From an uncultured Eubacteriales bacterium (GTDB lineage Bacteria; Bacillota; Clostridia; Christensenellales; CAG-314), in contig CARAIG010000024.1 in NCBI GenBank assembly GCA_948938605.1, forward strand, positions 1-13,114: 13,114 bases of DNA. The letters run 5' to 3'. Positions within the stretch are counted from its first letter, which is position 1, and every line of letters begins with the position of its first letter. Shown piece after piece: positions 1-5,267 of this stretch. The notes beneath the pieces are model-generated. The model saw only the letters and a list, made by a program, of their open reading frames with translations, had not been told where the DNA came from and searched no databases. Position numbers and translations under genes: made by a program.

Positions 1-31
1 AATTAGTATCAGGTTAGTAACACGAAAAGGA

Positions 32-78
32 AAAAACCCCCGAAAACACCGCTTTTTGACGGTATTTCGGGGGTTTTT
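32..78 (+). terminator. Rho-independent terminator of an upstream gene outside the window
   Basis: The arms at 32-45 and 65-78 are perfect 14-base inverted repeats: five A, five C, then GAAA on the left, and the complement ending in five T on the right. The loop of about 19 nt can pair further (ACC with GGT). A-run before and T-run after make it potentially bidirectional. It probably ends a plus-strand gene lying left of position 1. Confidence 0.85.
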
Positions 79-191
79 GCGTATTGTAGAATTATTATAT
101 CACATAATCGGAGTGCAGAGTATATTATTTTAGCAAATAAAAAAGTTATAACATTATAAAATTTATATATTGAATATACACCTTAAAATAC

Positions 192-223
192 TTGACGGGG
201 GGGGGGGTATTAGTTAGTACAAT
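192..223 (+). promoter_or_regulatory. Sigma-A-type promoter with an 11-G tract in its spacer
   Basis: TTGACG at 192-197 is a good -35 box and TACAAT at 218-223 a good -10 box. The 20-bp distance between them is about 3 bp longer than optimal and contains an uninterrupted run of eleven G (197-207, the first G belonging to the -35 hexamer). The start of transcription would be near 230, giving a leader of about 40 nt before the ATG at 268. Change in the length of the G run would alter spacing, so the promoter may be phase-variable. A -10 directly after the Gs (TATTAG, 208-213) is possible but has no good -35 at the right distance. Confidence 0.6.
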
Positions 224-267
224 AGCACTTGGCATAAGCCGAAAATTATTTTAAGGAGAACAGAAAC

Positions 268-1050
268 ATGAAAAAACAACATGCAATTGTCCTGTCGGTT
301 GTTTTGGCGGTTGTTATGGTACTTGCGTTAGTAGCGTTGGTTGCCTGCGAAAAACCCCAAGAAAAAACGGCATACGGACTTGTGCACGGAAAAGGTTATG
401 TCGGTAAGGCTACCGTAACAAGAGCCGGCGACAGTTTAGTATCCGCAGATTTGAATGAAGCGTGCTTGCCCACGTATGTTCAAGGCGAAACGGCGGACGG
501 AACTTACGTAGTGGAAGGTAAATACCTTAACCACGGTAGCGTTGCTACGGGTAAGTTTTATAAAACCGTTAAATTTGCCGGCGTTACTATGACGTACGAC
601 ACAACCGAAGTAACATCAGGCGAAAACACTTTGTCTAAGGGTTATATGGTAGGAACAAAAACAATGCTCGAATTCTTTGCCGACGAAGCTAACTGCGAAA
701 AGTACTTTGAAGCAGTTGCTAGCAACAGCGTAACGGTTGTTACGGCTTCGGGCGACAAGACTGACGTTTTAAATGCAAAAGCATTGCTTAAAACGGAAAA
801 CGGCTATTGGGGAACTCCCGCTGAAAACGCTCTTGGCTGGAAAGCAAACGTTAAGGCTACTTGCGACTACGTTATAGCTAACGGCTTCGGCGGAGCAAGC
901 GCAAAGGATGATTTCAAAAAGCAAGATAACTCCGCAACCAACGCTAAACTCGACAACGAACTTGTTGACAAAAACGGCGTTAAAACAGGTGCTACCTGGA
1001 CGGATATGTGGGATTATTTCAGCTTGCTTAAATCCGCATTTGAAAAATAA
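268..1050 (+). CDS. Surface lipoprotein with an FMN-binding-like motif
   Basis: This is a 260-residue lipoprotein. A lysine start and hydrophobic stretch (3-25) lead to the lipobox LVAC with the lipidated cysteine at residue 27. Near the N terminus, GKGYVGKATV (41-50) followed by a short strand pattern resembles the start of FMN-binding (FMN_bind/PplA/Tpp15-like) domains. Near the C terminus, KTGATW (239-244) matches the [S/T]GA[T/S] core at which ApbE attaches FMN to a threonine, here T243. A second, poorer form, GGAS, lies at 208-211. If flavinylated, it would carry electrons outside the membrane, but neither ApbE nor a partner dehydrogenase is encoded nearby. The start is supported by AAGGAG at 253-258, nine bases before the ATG. 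It is monocistronic, between the poly-G promoter and the terminator at 1084-1112. Lipoprotein status is secure; the flavin role is inferred from motifs. Confidence 0.6.
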   Translation: MKKQHAIVLSVVLAVVMVLALVALVACEKPQEKTAYGLVHGKGYVGKATVTRAGDSLVSADLNEACLPTYVQGETADGTYVVEGKYLNHGSVATGKFYKTVKFAGVTMTYDTTEVTSGENTLSKGYMVGTKTMLEFFADEANCEKYFEAVASNSVTVVTASGDKTDVLNAKALLKTENGYWGTPAENALGWKANVKATCDYVIANGFGGASAKDDFKKQDNSATNAKLDNELVDKNGVKTGATWTDMWDYFSLLKSAFEK

Positions 1051-1083
1051 TTAGAAAAACTAAAATCTCTTTTCAAAAAATAT

Positions 1084-1112
1084 AAAGGCGACGGAAATTC
1101 CGTCGCCTTTTT
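1084..1112 (+). terminator. Terminator between convergent genes
   Basis: GGCGACGGAA (1087-1096) pairs with TTCCGTCGCC (1098-1107) and is followed by five T (1108-1112). Three A precede the stem, so on the minus strand the hairpin is followed by TTT and may also end the phosphoesterase transcript, whose stop codon is 46 bases away. Confidence 0.88.
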
Positions 1113-1157
1113 AATATTGAATAATGTACATTTAAATGTGCGTAGTTGCACTAAAAC

Positions 1158-2945
1158 TTATTTAAGTTCTGTTACAAATGCGGTTTGTGCTTCGCCTTCT
1201 ACAAAGGGATTGAATACCGCAACTTTTTCCCCTTTGCTGTTCCAGTAAACGCTTGTTTGCTTGTTTGAGTTAAAGTCTACGCTAGTACCCAGTCCTATAT
1301 GTTGAGATTTGTTAAACGCTCCGACCGTATCGGTCTGCGTGGAGCCCCTGCGCCCGCAAACAAATCCGTTGAAGTAAAAGTCGGTTAAATATCCGCCGTA
1401 AGTAGTATTTTTCCCTTTAAATTGACTGTTGTAAACAAGTTTGCCTTGTTCGCAGTATTTTGTCGGTTTTCCGTCGTATTGAGTATCCTGTCCGTCAAGG
1501 AACGGGTACAAGTCGTGTTGGTGTCCGTATACGCATAAGTCGGGTTGAATTGTGTTAAGCAAACTTGTCCAATCGGCTTTTACTTGCATATTGTTGTGGC
1601 GGTTGTTTACAAACTGAATGGGTATGTGGCAGCATACAAGGGTATAGTCGCGGTTGAGATATTTTCCGCTGTCGACGATTTGCTGTAAAAATTTGGTTTG
1701 GTCGTTACGGTATTGCGAAAATACGTCGGTGCCGTAATATTCCCACCAGCCGTCGTCATCGTTTGCGCCTTCGGTGTGGTCTTCCCCTAAGTCAAGCGTT
1801 ATACCGTAAACCTTGCCGCCCGCAAGGGTAAAGTCGTAGTAAAAGTTTTGGTTTTTGCTGCCGACGTATTTGTACAGGTCTTCGGCGTACTTGCCTTTAA
1901 TTTCGTGATTGCCGCGCGCATAAACTACCGGGTATTCCCCTTTGGTTATGTCGTGAGCAAACAGATTGGTAAACTGCGCGTCGTATTCGCTGTCTATCAT
2001 TGAGTAACTGTCCCCTAAAACAACCAACAAATCGGTAGTGCGGTTGTTCTTTTTAAGTTCCGCTTCGAATGCGGCGGCAGCATTGACCGCTCCTTTGCGC
2101 GATCCGTGAACGTCGGTTATTGTGTAGTAGTCGAACCCGTCGGAAATATCAACCGCGCGGAAGTTGTAATCTTGCGTAAACGTTTTACCTTTATATCCGC
2201 CGAACGGTCCGCGGTAAATCATCGTTTGCGCGCCTACGGTGTACTTGCCCGCTTTGTCCAGTTTTTCCTGCGGGACGGTTACTTTGTGAACCAAGTCTTT
2301 GCTTTTCATACTGCCCGCGTACAAGTCGTAGTACTTTTCGCCGTCGATTTCTACCCAAACAATGCTTTCGTCATTTGTGGAAAATACTATTTGGTATTCG
2401 TCTTCAACGGCGTACACAACGGGGTTGTATGTAAAGTAGTTGGCTTTTACGTCGAACGCTACTAAAACGGTTCCGAATACCGCAACGGACAGCGTTGTCC
2501 ATTTAAGGGCGGTAACCAGTTTTGTTTTTGCAGTGTTTGGAAAAAACAACAGCAACCCGAATGCCAACAGACATAGGCATATAAGCAACGACAGTCCGAA
2601 CGTAGGCAGTATAAAGGGCAGGTAATCCTTTGCGCCCATAATGACTACTACAAGTTCCAGTATAAAAAACACTCCGCTAAGCGACAAGGACACAATAAAC
2701 GGTGCTTTCCGTTTGCCGCTCCAAACAAAAAAAGCGACTAGTGCGTAAATTACCGCTAAAAACATCAGTATGCAAAATATTAGCGGCGTTTCCATAATAA
2801 AAAACGAACGGTTTTTGTCCGCCCCGAAGTTTTTGGATATACCGCTCCAATTTACCCTTAATGCCAGCCAAAACAAGGCGACTACAAGACTTAGTGCAAC
2901 GGATAAAATTGCTAACCAATGTTTTTTAAGTTTTTCTATTAACAT
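1158..2945 (-). CDS. Membrane-anchored calcineurin-like metallophosphoesterase
   Basis: This 595-residue protein has five predicted membrane helices (about 11-30, 52-74, 84-104, 110-135, 147-167), a beta-rich stretch (about 180-265) resembling the N-terminal Fn3-like domain of purple-acid-phosphatase-type enzymes, and a metallophosphoesterase domain (about 272-530). All metal-binding motifs are visible: DVH (278-280), GD (311-312), GNHE (345-348), a histidine in CCHIP (H440) and GHQH (474-477). With five helices after a positively charged N terminus, the catalytic domain is probably outside the membrane. It should hydrolyse a phosphomonoester or phosphodiester using two metal ions; the substrate cannot be told. 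The ATG is preceded by AGGGGA (2954-2959). It stands alone, convergent with the lipoprotein gene and 390 bases from the antitoxin gene. Confidence 0.85.
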   Translation of the reverse strand: MLIEKLKKHWLAILSVALSLVVALFWLALRVNWSGISKNFGADKNRSFFIMETPLIFCILMFLAVIYALVAFFVWSGKRKAPFIVSLSLSGVFFILELVVVIMGAKDYLPFILPTFGLSLLICLCLLAFGLLLFFPNTAKTKLVTALKWTTLSVAVFGTVLVAFDVKANYFTYNPVVYAVEDEYQIVFSTNDESIVWVEIDGEKYYDLYAGSMKSKDLVHKVTVPQEKLDKAGKYTVGAQTMIYRGPFGGYKGKTFTQDYNFRAVDISDGFDYYTITDVHGSRKGAVNAAAAFEAELKKNNRTTDLLVVLGDSYSMIDSEYDAQFTNLFAHDITKGEYPVVYARGNHEIKGKYAEDLYKYVGSKNQNFYYDFTLAGGKVYGITLDLGEDHTEGANDDDGWWEYYGTDVFSQYRNDQTKFLQQIVDSGKYLNRDYTLVCCHIPIQFVNNRHNNMQVKADWTSLLNTIQPDLCVYGHQHDLYPFLDGQDTQYDGKPTKYCEQGKLVYNSQFKGKNTTYGGYLTDFYFNGFVCGRRGSTQTDTVGAFNKSQHIGLGTSVDFNSNKQTSVYWNSKGEKVAVFNPFVEGEAQTAFVTELK

Positions 2946-2973
2946 AATGCTTATCCCCTATAATATTTGTTTA

Positions 2974-3060
2974 ATAACGTTGCTGTACGTCTTGACGACT
3001 TAGCGCAACAAAAATAAAAAACTGCGTGCTTTTTAGTACATTTTGTAAAGCAACGTTTAA
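2974..3060. repeat. Inverted repeat ACGTTGCTGTAC / GTACA..GCAACGT
   Basis: ACGTTGCT (2977-2984) and AGCAACGT (3049-3056) are perfect inverted copies, extended outward by TTAA on both sides with a 2-base bulge. TGTAC (2984-2988) and GTACA (3036-3040) pair inside the same structure. The octamer recurs as another inverted pair at 3591-3695. It lies just upstream of the phosphoesterase start, so it could be a protein-binding site or a folded leader. Confidence 0.5.
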
Positions 3061-3213
3061 CAAAACGTACAACAGTATTTTAGCACACAATCTTTTTAGT
3101 TACAATATGTAAATTTACAAAATATCAATTACGCGAGTCGGTTTAATTTAATGCGCAATTACGCATTATGCATTTTAAACGTTTCTCAACCGTTTTACTC
3201 TAAAAGCGAGTGT

Positions 3214-3319
3214 GTTTGCCTAAAAACAATATAATATATCCCGGTGTACTCGATATTTATGGCGTTCGGGGTTGCTCTCGGCTGAGCGGCACCGCAGGGA
3301 AGCCGATTTTAGGCAAAAC
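3214..3319. ncRNA. Candidate structured RNA, family not recognised
   Basis: TTTGCCTAAAA (3215-3225) and TTTTAGGCAAA (3307-3317) are perfect 11-base complements closing an 81-base interior that is far more GC-rich than its surroundings. Inside, GCTC/GAGC (3274-3277 with 3284-3287), TCGGCT/AGCCGA (3278-3283 with 3301-3306) and CGGTG/CACCG (3242-3246 with 3290-3294) are alternative helices. No T-run follows on either strand, so it is not a simple terminator. On the minus strand it lies directly after the antitoxin gene. The strand is undecided and transcription is not shown. Confidence 0.33.
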
Positions 3320-3335
3320 CCGCCATACGTATGTA

Positions 3336-3560
3336 TTACAGCCACTTTGCGCGGTTAAGTTCCTTTTTGACCATTTTGTCAAGACGGTCGTCGCTTTGTT
3401 CCAAACTTATCCGCAGTTGGTCAAGGTCGACTAACGCAAATTTAGGGTTGTTGTTTTTAAATATCACAACGCAGCCGTTTTCTTCCGCTTGGCGTACAAC
3501 CTTGGAAAAATTTTGGTTTGCTTCGGTCATCGATACTATTTGTTTGCTGTCTATTAACAT
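3336..3560 (-). CDS. Phd/YefM-family antitoxin, apparently without a toxin gene
   Basis: This 74-residue protein has the Phd/YefM (prevent-host-death) pattern: an N-terminal helix with NFSKVVRQAEENG (about 17-29), a beta hairpin CVVIFKNNNPKFALVDL, then a short acidic and basic C-terminal tail. In known systems the N-terminal half binds operator DNA and the C-terminal tail neutralises a RelE, Doc or PIN toxin. It is slightly short for the family (usually 80-95). AAAGGAG (3571-3577 on the complement) supports the start. No ORF for a RelE-, Doc- or PIN-sized toxin is found within 370 bases downstream or 450 upstream, so it is an orphan, or it regulates or neutralises in trans. The inverted repeat at 3591-3695, directly upstream, may be its operator. 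Confidence 0.75.
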   Translation of the reverse strand: MLIDSKQIVSMTEANQNFSKVVRQAEENGCVVIFKNNNPKFALVDLDQLRISLEQSDDRLDKMVKKELNRAKWL

Positions 3561-3590
3561 AAATATTTAACTCCTTTATGTGAAAATGCC

Positions 3591-3695
3591 TAGCAACGTG
3601 AAATTCAAACGCTGTAAAGTTTAGGCGGCGTTATGTGTGGTTATTCGGCGTAAATGCGCTTGTTTGGTTTATTGGGTTCGAATATCACGTTGCTA
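3591..3695. repeat. 105-bp element with 15-bp terminal inverted repeats
   Basis: TAGCAACGTGA (3591-3601) and TCACGTTGCTA (3685-3695) are perfect inverted copies; after one A/A mismatch the match goes on as ATTC (3603-3606) and GAAT (3680-3683). The ends begin and finish with TA, as in IS630/Tc1-type miniature elements, but no longer target duplication is seen. It could equally be a folded RNA or an operator pair for the antitoxin gene 31 bases away. Confidence 0.5.
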
Positions 3696-3785
3696 ATGTA
3701 ATAATACAGTAATGAGCAACGGCGGTTTCGGCGGATGAAACGTGTTCGCTCAATTGACATAAAATATTAATTTTCGATTGCATTC

Positions 3786-3812
3786 GTCATTGCGAACGTC
3801 AGCAAAGCAATC
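3786..3812. repeat. REP-like short palindromic repeat (single copy in window)
   Basis: The stretch beginning GTCATTGCGAACGTCAGCAA and ending AGCAATCC contains ATTGC (3789-3793) and GCAAT (3807-3811) as a hairpin stem. From memory, its form GTCATTGCGA...AGCAATCC resembles dispersed intergenic palindromes found in many bacterial genomes. Only one copy is in this window, so its repetitive nature is inferred. Confidence 0.4.
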
Positions 3813-3898
3813 CGAGTGATAACTTGTTATTTATTATTTATAACCGTATTGCTTCAAGGGCGCTGTTACAATTGTTATGGCAATAAAAAGTCTAATGG

Positions 3899-4023
3899 GC
3901 TGAGTGCGCAGAAACGAGTAAGACAAGGCGGGTGCGGATTTTGCGATGGAATGTACTAAGCCGTACGAGACTGAGCAAAAATGCAAGCTTAATGCAGTGT
4001 TGCAAAGTTTATGCACACTCAGC
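3899..4023. repeat. 125-bp nested palindromic unit overlapping the dehydrogenase stop
   Basis: GCTGAGTG (3899-3906) pairs with CACTCAGC (4016-4023). Inside, AAAC/GTTT, TGC..ATTTTGC (3933-3944) with GCAAAAAT..GCA (3975-3985) and GTAC/GTAC (3953-3956, 3963-3966) form successive inner stems. The sequence is more GC-rich than its flank and looks like an inserted repeat or a structured RNA. Its right end contributes the stop codon and last residue of the adjacent gene. Confidence 0.45.
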
Positions 4024-4792
4024 GGTAGCGTTTGTCAAACTGTTGCTGCTTAACCCAAGTGTTCATAACCATAGTGGTGGGGACTAGCCTTACCAAGCGT
4101 ACTTGCGCGCGTGCGGTAAATCCGCAAATGGAAATGTCCTTGCCCCGCATAATATCCTTGTACGCTTTGTTTACTACGTCACGTGGTTCGTACATTGCGG
4201 CAAACTTAATTACTACGTGTTTTTCCGTTTGTCCCGCGCGGTCGAAAAACTTGGACTTCGTCCAAAACGGACAAACGGCGCAAACCTTGATTTTGCGTGG
4301 ACGCAATTCGACGTTTAACGCCCTTGCATAACTGTGCACAAACGCTTTGGTGGCGGCGTATACGTTTTGGTAAGGCGTGGGCTGAAATGCCGCAACCGAA
4401 CTGAATTCGGCAATTTTAGCACCCGCACTCATATACGGCAAGCAGTATTCCGTTACCGCTACCAACGTTTCGCAGTTTAAGCGTACCATATTAGTACTTT
4501 GCTCAACGGGAATTTCGTCATATCTGCCGAATTTGCCGAATCCGCTTGCGTTTACCAGCCAACGTACGTTAGGCGAGTATTGTTGCAGACTATTGCGTAT
4601 ACTATCTACGCCGTCTTTGGTTAGGTCAACCGCAAAAAGGCGTGTAGGCGTGGTCATTTGTTCTGCCGTTTCGTCCAGCCCGCTTTTGTCCAGCGCGACA
4701 AGCCAAATTTCGTCCAAACCGATCGAATCGAGTTTTAACGCAAACGCTTGTCCCATTCCGCTGGACGCGCCTGTAACTATTGCTATATTCAT
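4019..4792 (-). CDS. Short-chain dehydrogenase/reductase (SDR)
   Basis: This 257-residue protein is a classical-length SDR with a Rossmann fold. The nucleotide-binding motif TGASSGMG is at 7-14, NASG at 81-84 in place of the common NNAG, a catalytic serine at 131 or 132, and YxxxK at Y145/K149. It should reduce or oxidise a carbonyl or alcohol with NAD(P)H; the substrate is not predictable. The last 35 residues are basic and hydrophobic (ARAQVRLVRLVPTTMVMNTW), as in DltE/YqjQ-like SDRs that may associate with membranes. The ATG follows GGAGG (4802-4806 on the complement). It is monocistronic, divergent from the glucan operon, and its 3-prime end lies in a palindromic repeat. Confidence 0.85.
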   Translation of the reverse strand: MNIAIVTGASSGMGQAFALKLDSIGLDEIWLVALDKSGLDETAEQMTTPTRLFAVDLTKDGVDSIRNSLQQYSPNVRWLVNASGFGKFGRYDEIPVEQSTNMVRLNCETLVAVTEYCLPYMSAGAKIAEFSSVAAFQPTPYQNVYAATKAFVHSYARALNVELRPRKIKVCAVCPFWTKSKFFDRAGQTEKHVVIKFAAMYEPRDVVNKAYKDIMRGKDISICGFTARAQVRLVRLVPTTMVMNTWVKQQQFDKRYR

Positions 4793-4817
4793 AGAAAAAC
4801 CTCCAAGATGTGTTTGT

Positions 4818-4847
4818 ATTATAAGGATGTCGCTTGCATAACGCCAA
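4818..4847 (-). promoter_or_regulatory. Promoter of the dehydrogenase gene
   Basis: On the complement, TTGGCG (4842-4847) and a perfect TATAAT (4818-4823) are 18 bp apart. The predicted transcription start near 4811 gives a leader of about 19 nt containing the GGAGG site. Confidence 0.6.
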
Positions 4848-4960
4848 ATCAGATTGCTTATACGGTATAAGTATACCCCAAATCTAGGATAAATTCAACC
4901 CCTATTTAAAAAATCTAAAAATTATTTTTTAAGTCAAACTATAAGTGTTTTGCTTTAAAA

Positions 4961-5011
4961 ATAACACCGATAAAGCATAAATATAACACTAAAAGCGAAA
5001 TAACACTAAAA
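4961..5011 (+). promoter_or_regulatory. Three direct repeats ATAACAC upstream of the operon promoter
   Basis: ATAACAC starts at 4961, 4983 and 5000. The last two extend to ATAACACTAAAA, 17 bp apart; the first two are 22 bp apart. An inverted core AGTGTT is at 4944-4949. The last copy ends about 24 bp before the -35 box, a normal place for an activator. The binding protein is unknown. Confidence 0.4.
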
Positions 5012-5034
5012 ATATTTTATTTTTAATAAAGGTA

Positions 5035-5064
5035 TTGACATTTGCATACGGGGGGGGGTATAAT
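5035..5064 (+). promoter_or_regulatory. Near-consensus promoter with a 9-G tract in its spacer
   Basis: TTGACA (5035-5040) and TATAAT (5059-5064) are both perfect consensus boxes, 18 bp apart. The last nine spacer bases (5050-5058) are all G and touch the -10 box. Transcription should start near 5071, giving a leader of about 200 nt. A loss of one G would give the optimal 17 bp. The arrangement resembles promoters controlled by homopolymer slippage. Confidence 0.8.
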
Positions 5065-5076
5065 AAAAGCGTTTTA
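5064..5076. promoter_or_regulatory. Operator-like palindrome at the transcription start
   Basis: TAAAA-GCG-TTTTA is a hyphenated palindrome overlapping the last base of the -10 box and the predicted start of transcription. A repressor bound here would block the glucan operon. No regulator gene is present in the window. Confidence 0.3.
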
Positions 5077-5102
5077 TCGTTATATTAATACGCATAAATA
5101 TC

Positions 5103-5248
5103 GTCGATCTCGGTGGTTTGTAGTAAAAAAAGCATACAAATACACCGTTTTGTCGACTTTTGCGCAATCCATAGTGATAATAGCGACAGAGTATATGAAT
5201 CGATATTTAATAAGATTATTATTCCCGTATGCGGGATGAAATAATAAT
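5103..5248 (+). promoter_or_regulatory. Structured 5-prime leader of the glucan operon (two stem-loops)
   Basis: First stem: GTCGA/TCGAC (5103-5107, 5153-5157), an internal loop, then CGGTG/CACCG (5111-5115, 5143-5147) and TTTGTA/TACAAA (5117-5122, 5135-5140). Second stem: ATTATTATT/AATAATAAT (5215-5223, 5240-5248) enclosing CCCG-TATG-CGGG (5224-5235), with a 4-base bulge. The second ends 7 bases before the ribosome binding site. No T-run follows either, so they are not terminators; they may protect the mRNA or control translation. No known riboswitch core is recognised. Confidence 0.45.
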
Positions 5249-5267
5249 AAAAATTAAGGAGAAAAAT

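Larger units (their letters stand above)
2946..3335. other. 390-bp intergenic region rich in inverted repeats
   Basis: I see no credible gene here. The AT-rich DNA contains the AGCAACGT inverted pair (2974-3060) and a stem-closed candidate RNA (3214-3319), listed separately. No convincing minus-strand promoter for the phosphoesterase gene is visible: the TATTAT at 2960-2965 lies too close to the ribosome binding site. A small hyphenated palindrome, AATGCG/CGCATT, is at 3150-3167. Confidence 0.6.
3561..4018. other. 458-bp intergenic region made of repeats
   Basis: No credible gene is visible. The region holds a 105-bp element with 15-bp inverted ends (3591-3695), a REP-like short palindrome (3786-3812) and a nested palindromic unit (3899-4023), listed separately. 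A palindrome ATAAC-TT-GTTAT lies at 3819-3830. A weak minus-strand promoter for the antitoxin gene (TTTACA at 3613-3618, TGCTAG at 3590-3595, 17-bp spacer) overlaps the inverted repeat. Confidence 0.55.
4793..5267. other. 475-bp divergent regulatory region
   Basis: This is the shared space between the dehydrogenase gene (minus) and the glucan operon (plus). It holds a minus-strand promoter (4818-4847), an AT-only inverted repeat (4906-4914 with 4924-4932), three ATAACAC direct repeats (4961-5007), the poly-G promoter (5035-5064), an operator-like palindrome (5064-5076) and two leader hairpins (5103-5157 and 5215-5248). No protein-coding gene is supported. Confidence 0.65.

Noticed and set aside
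3268..3330. Partial likeness to a cobalamin or TPP riboswitch core (AGGGAAGCC, CCCGCCA, CTGAG)
   Set aside because: The essential cobalamin loop GGTG..TCC and ACTG, and the TPP pyrophosphate-sensor half, are absent, and no plus-strand gene follows; the matches are short enough to be chance.
3834..4016. 60-codon open frame on the minus strand after the dehydrogenase gene
   Set aside because: It coincides with the nested palindromic unit, has no ribosome binding site and no protein signature.
4906..4932. Inverted repeat TTAAAAAAT/ATTTTTTAA as a terminator
   Set aside because: It is made only of A and T, with no stable GC stem, in a region where such repeats arise easily.
5050..5058. G run as a G-quadruplex element
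   Set aside because: A single run of nine Gs is a poor intramolecular quadruplex, and its exact fit in the promoter spacer explains its position better.
5042..5239. 65-codon open frame starting before the G run on the plus strand
   Set aside because: It overlaps the -10 box and predicted transcription start, has no ribosome binding site and no recognisable protein.
5229..5267. Alternative earlier start of the large lipoprotein
   Set aside because: The extra 13 residues are charged and would spoil the signal peptide, the ATG lies in a leader hairpin and has no Shine-Dalgarno sequence; the ATG at 5268 has AAGGAG.
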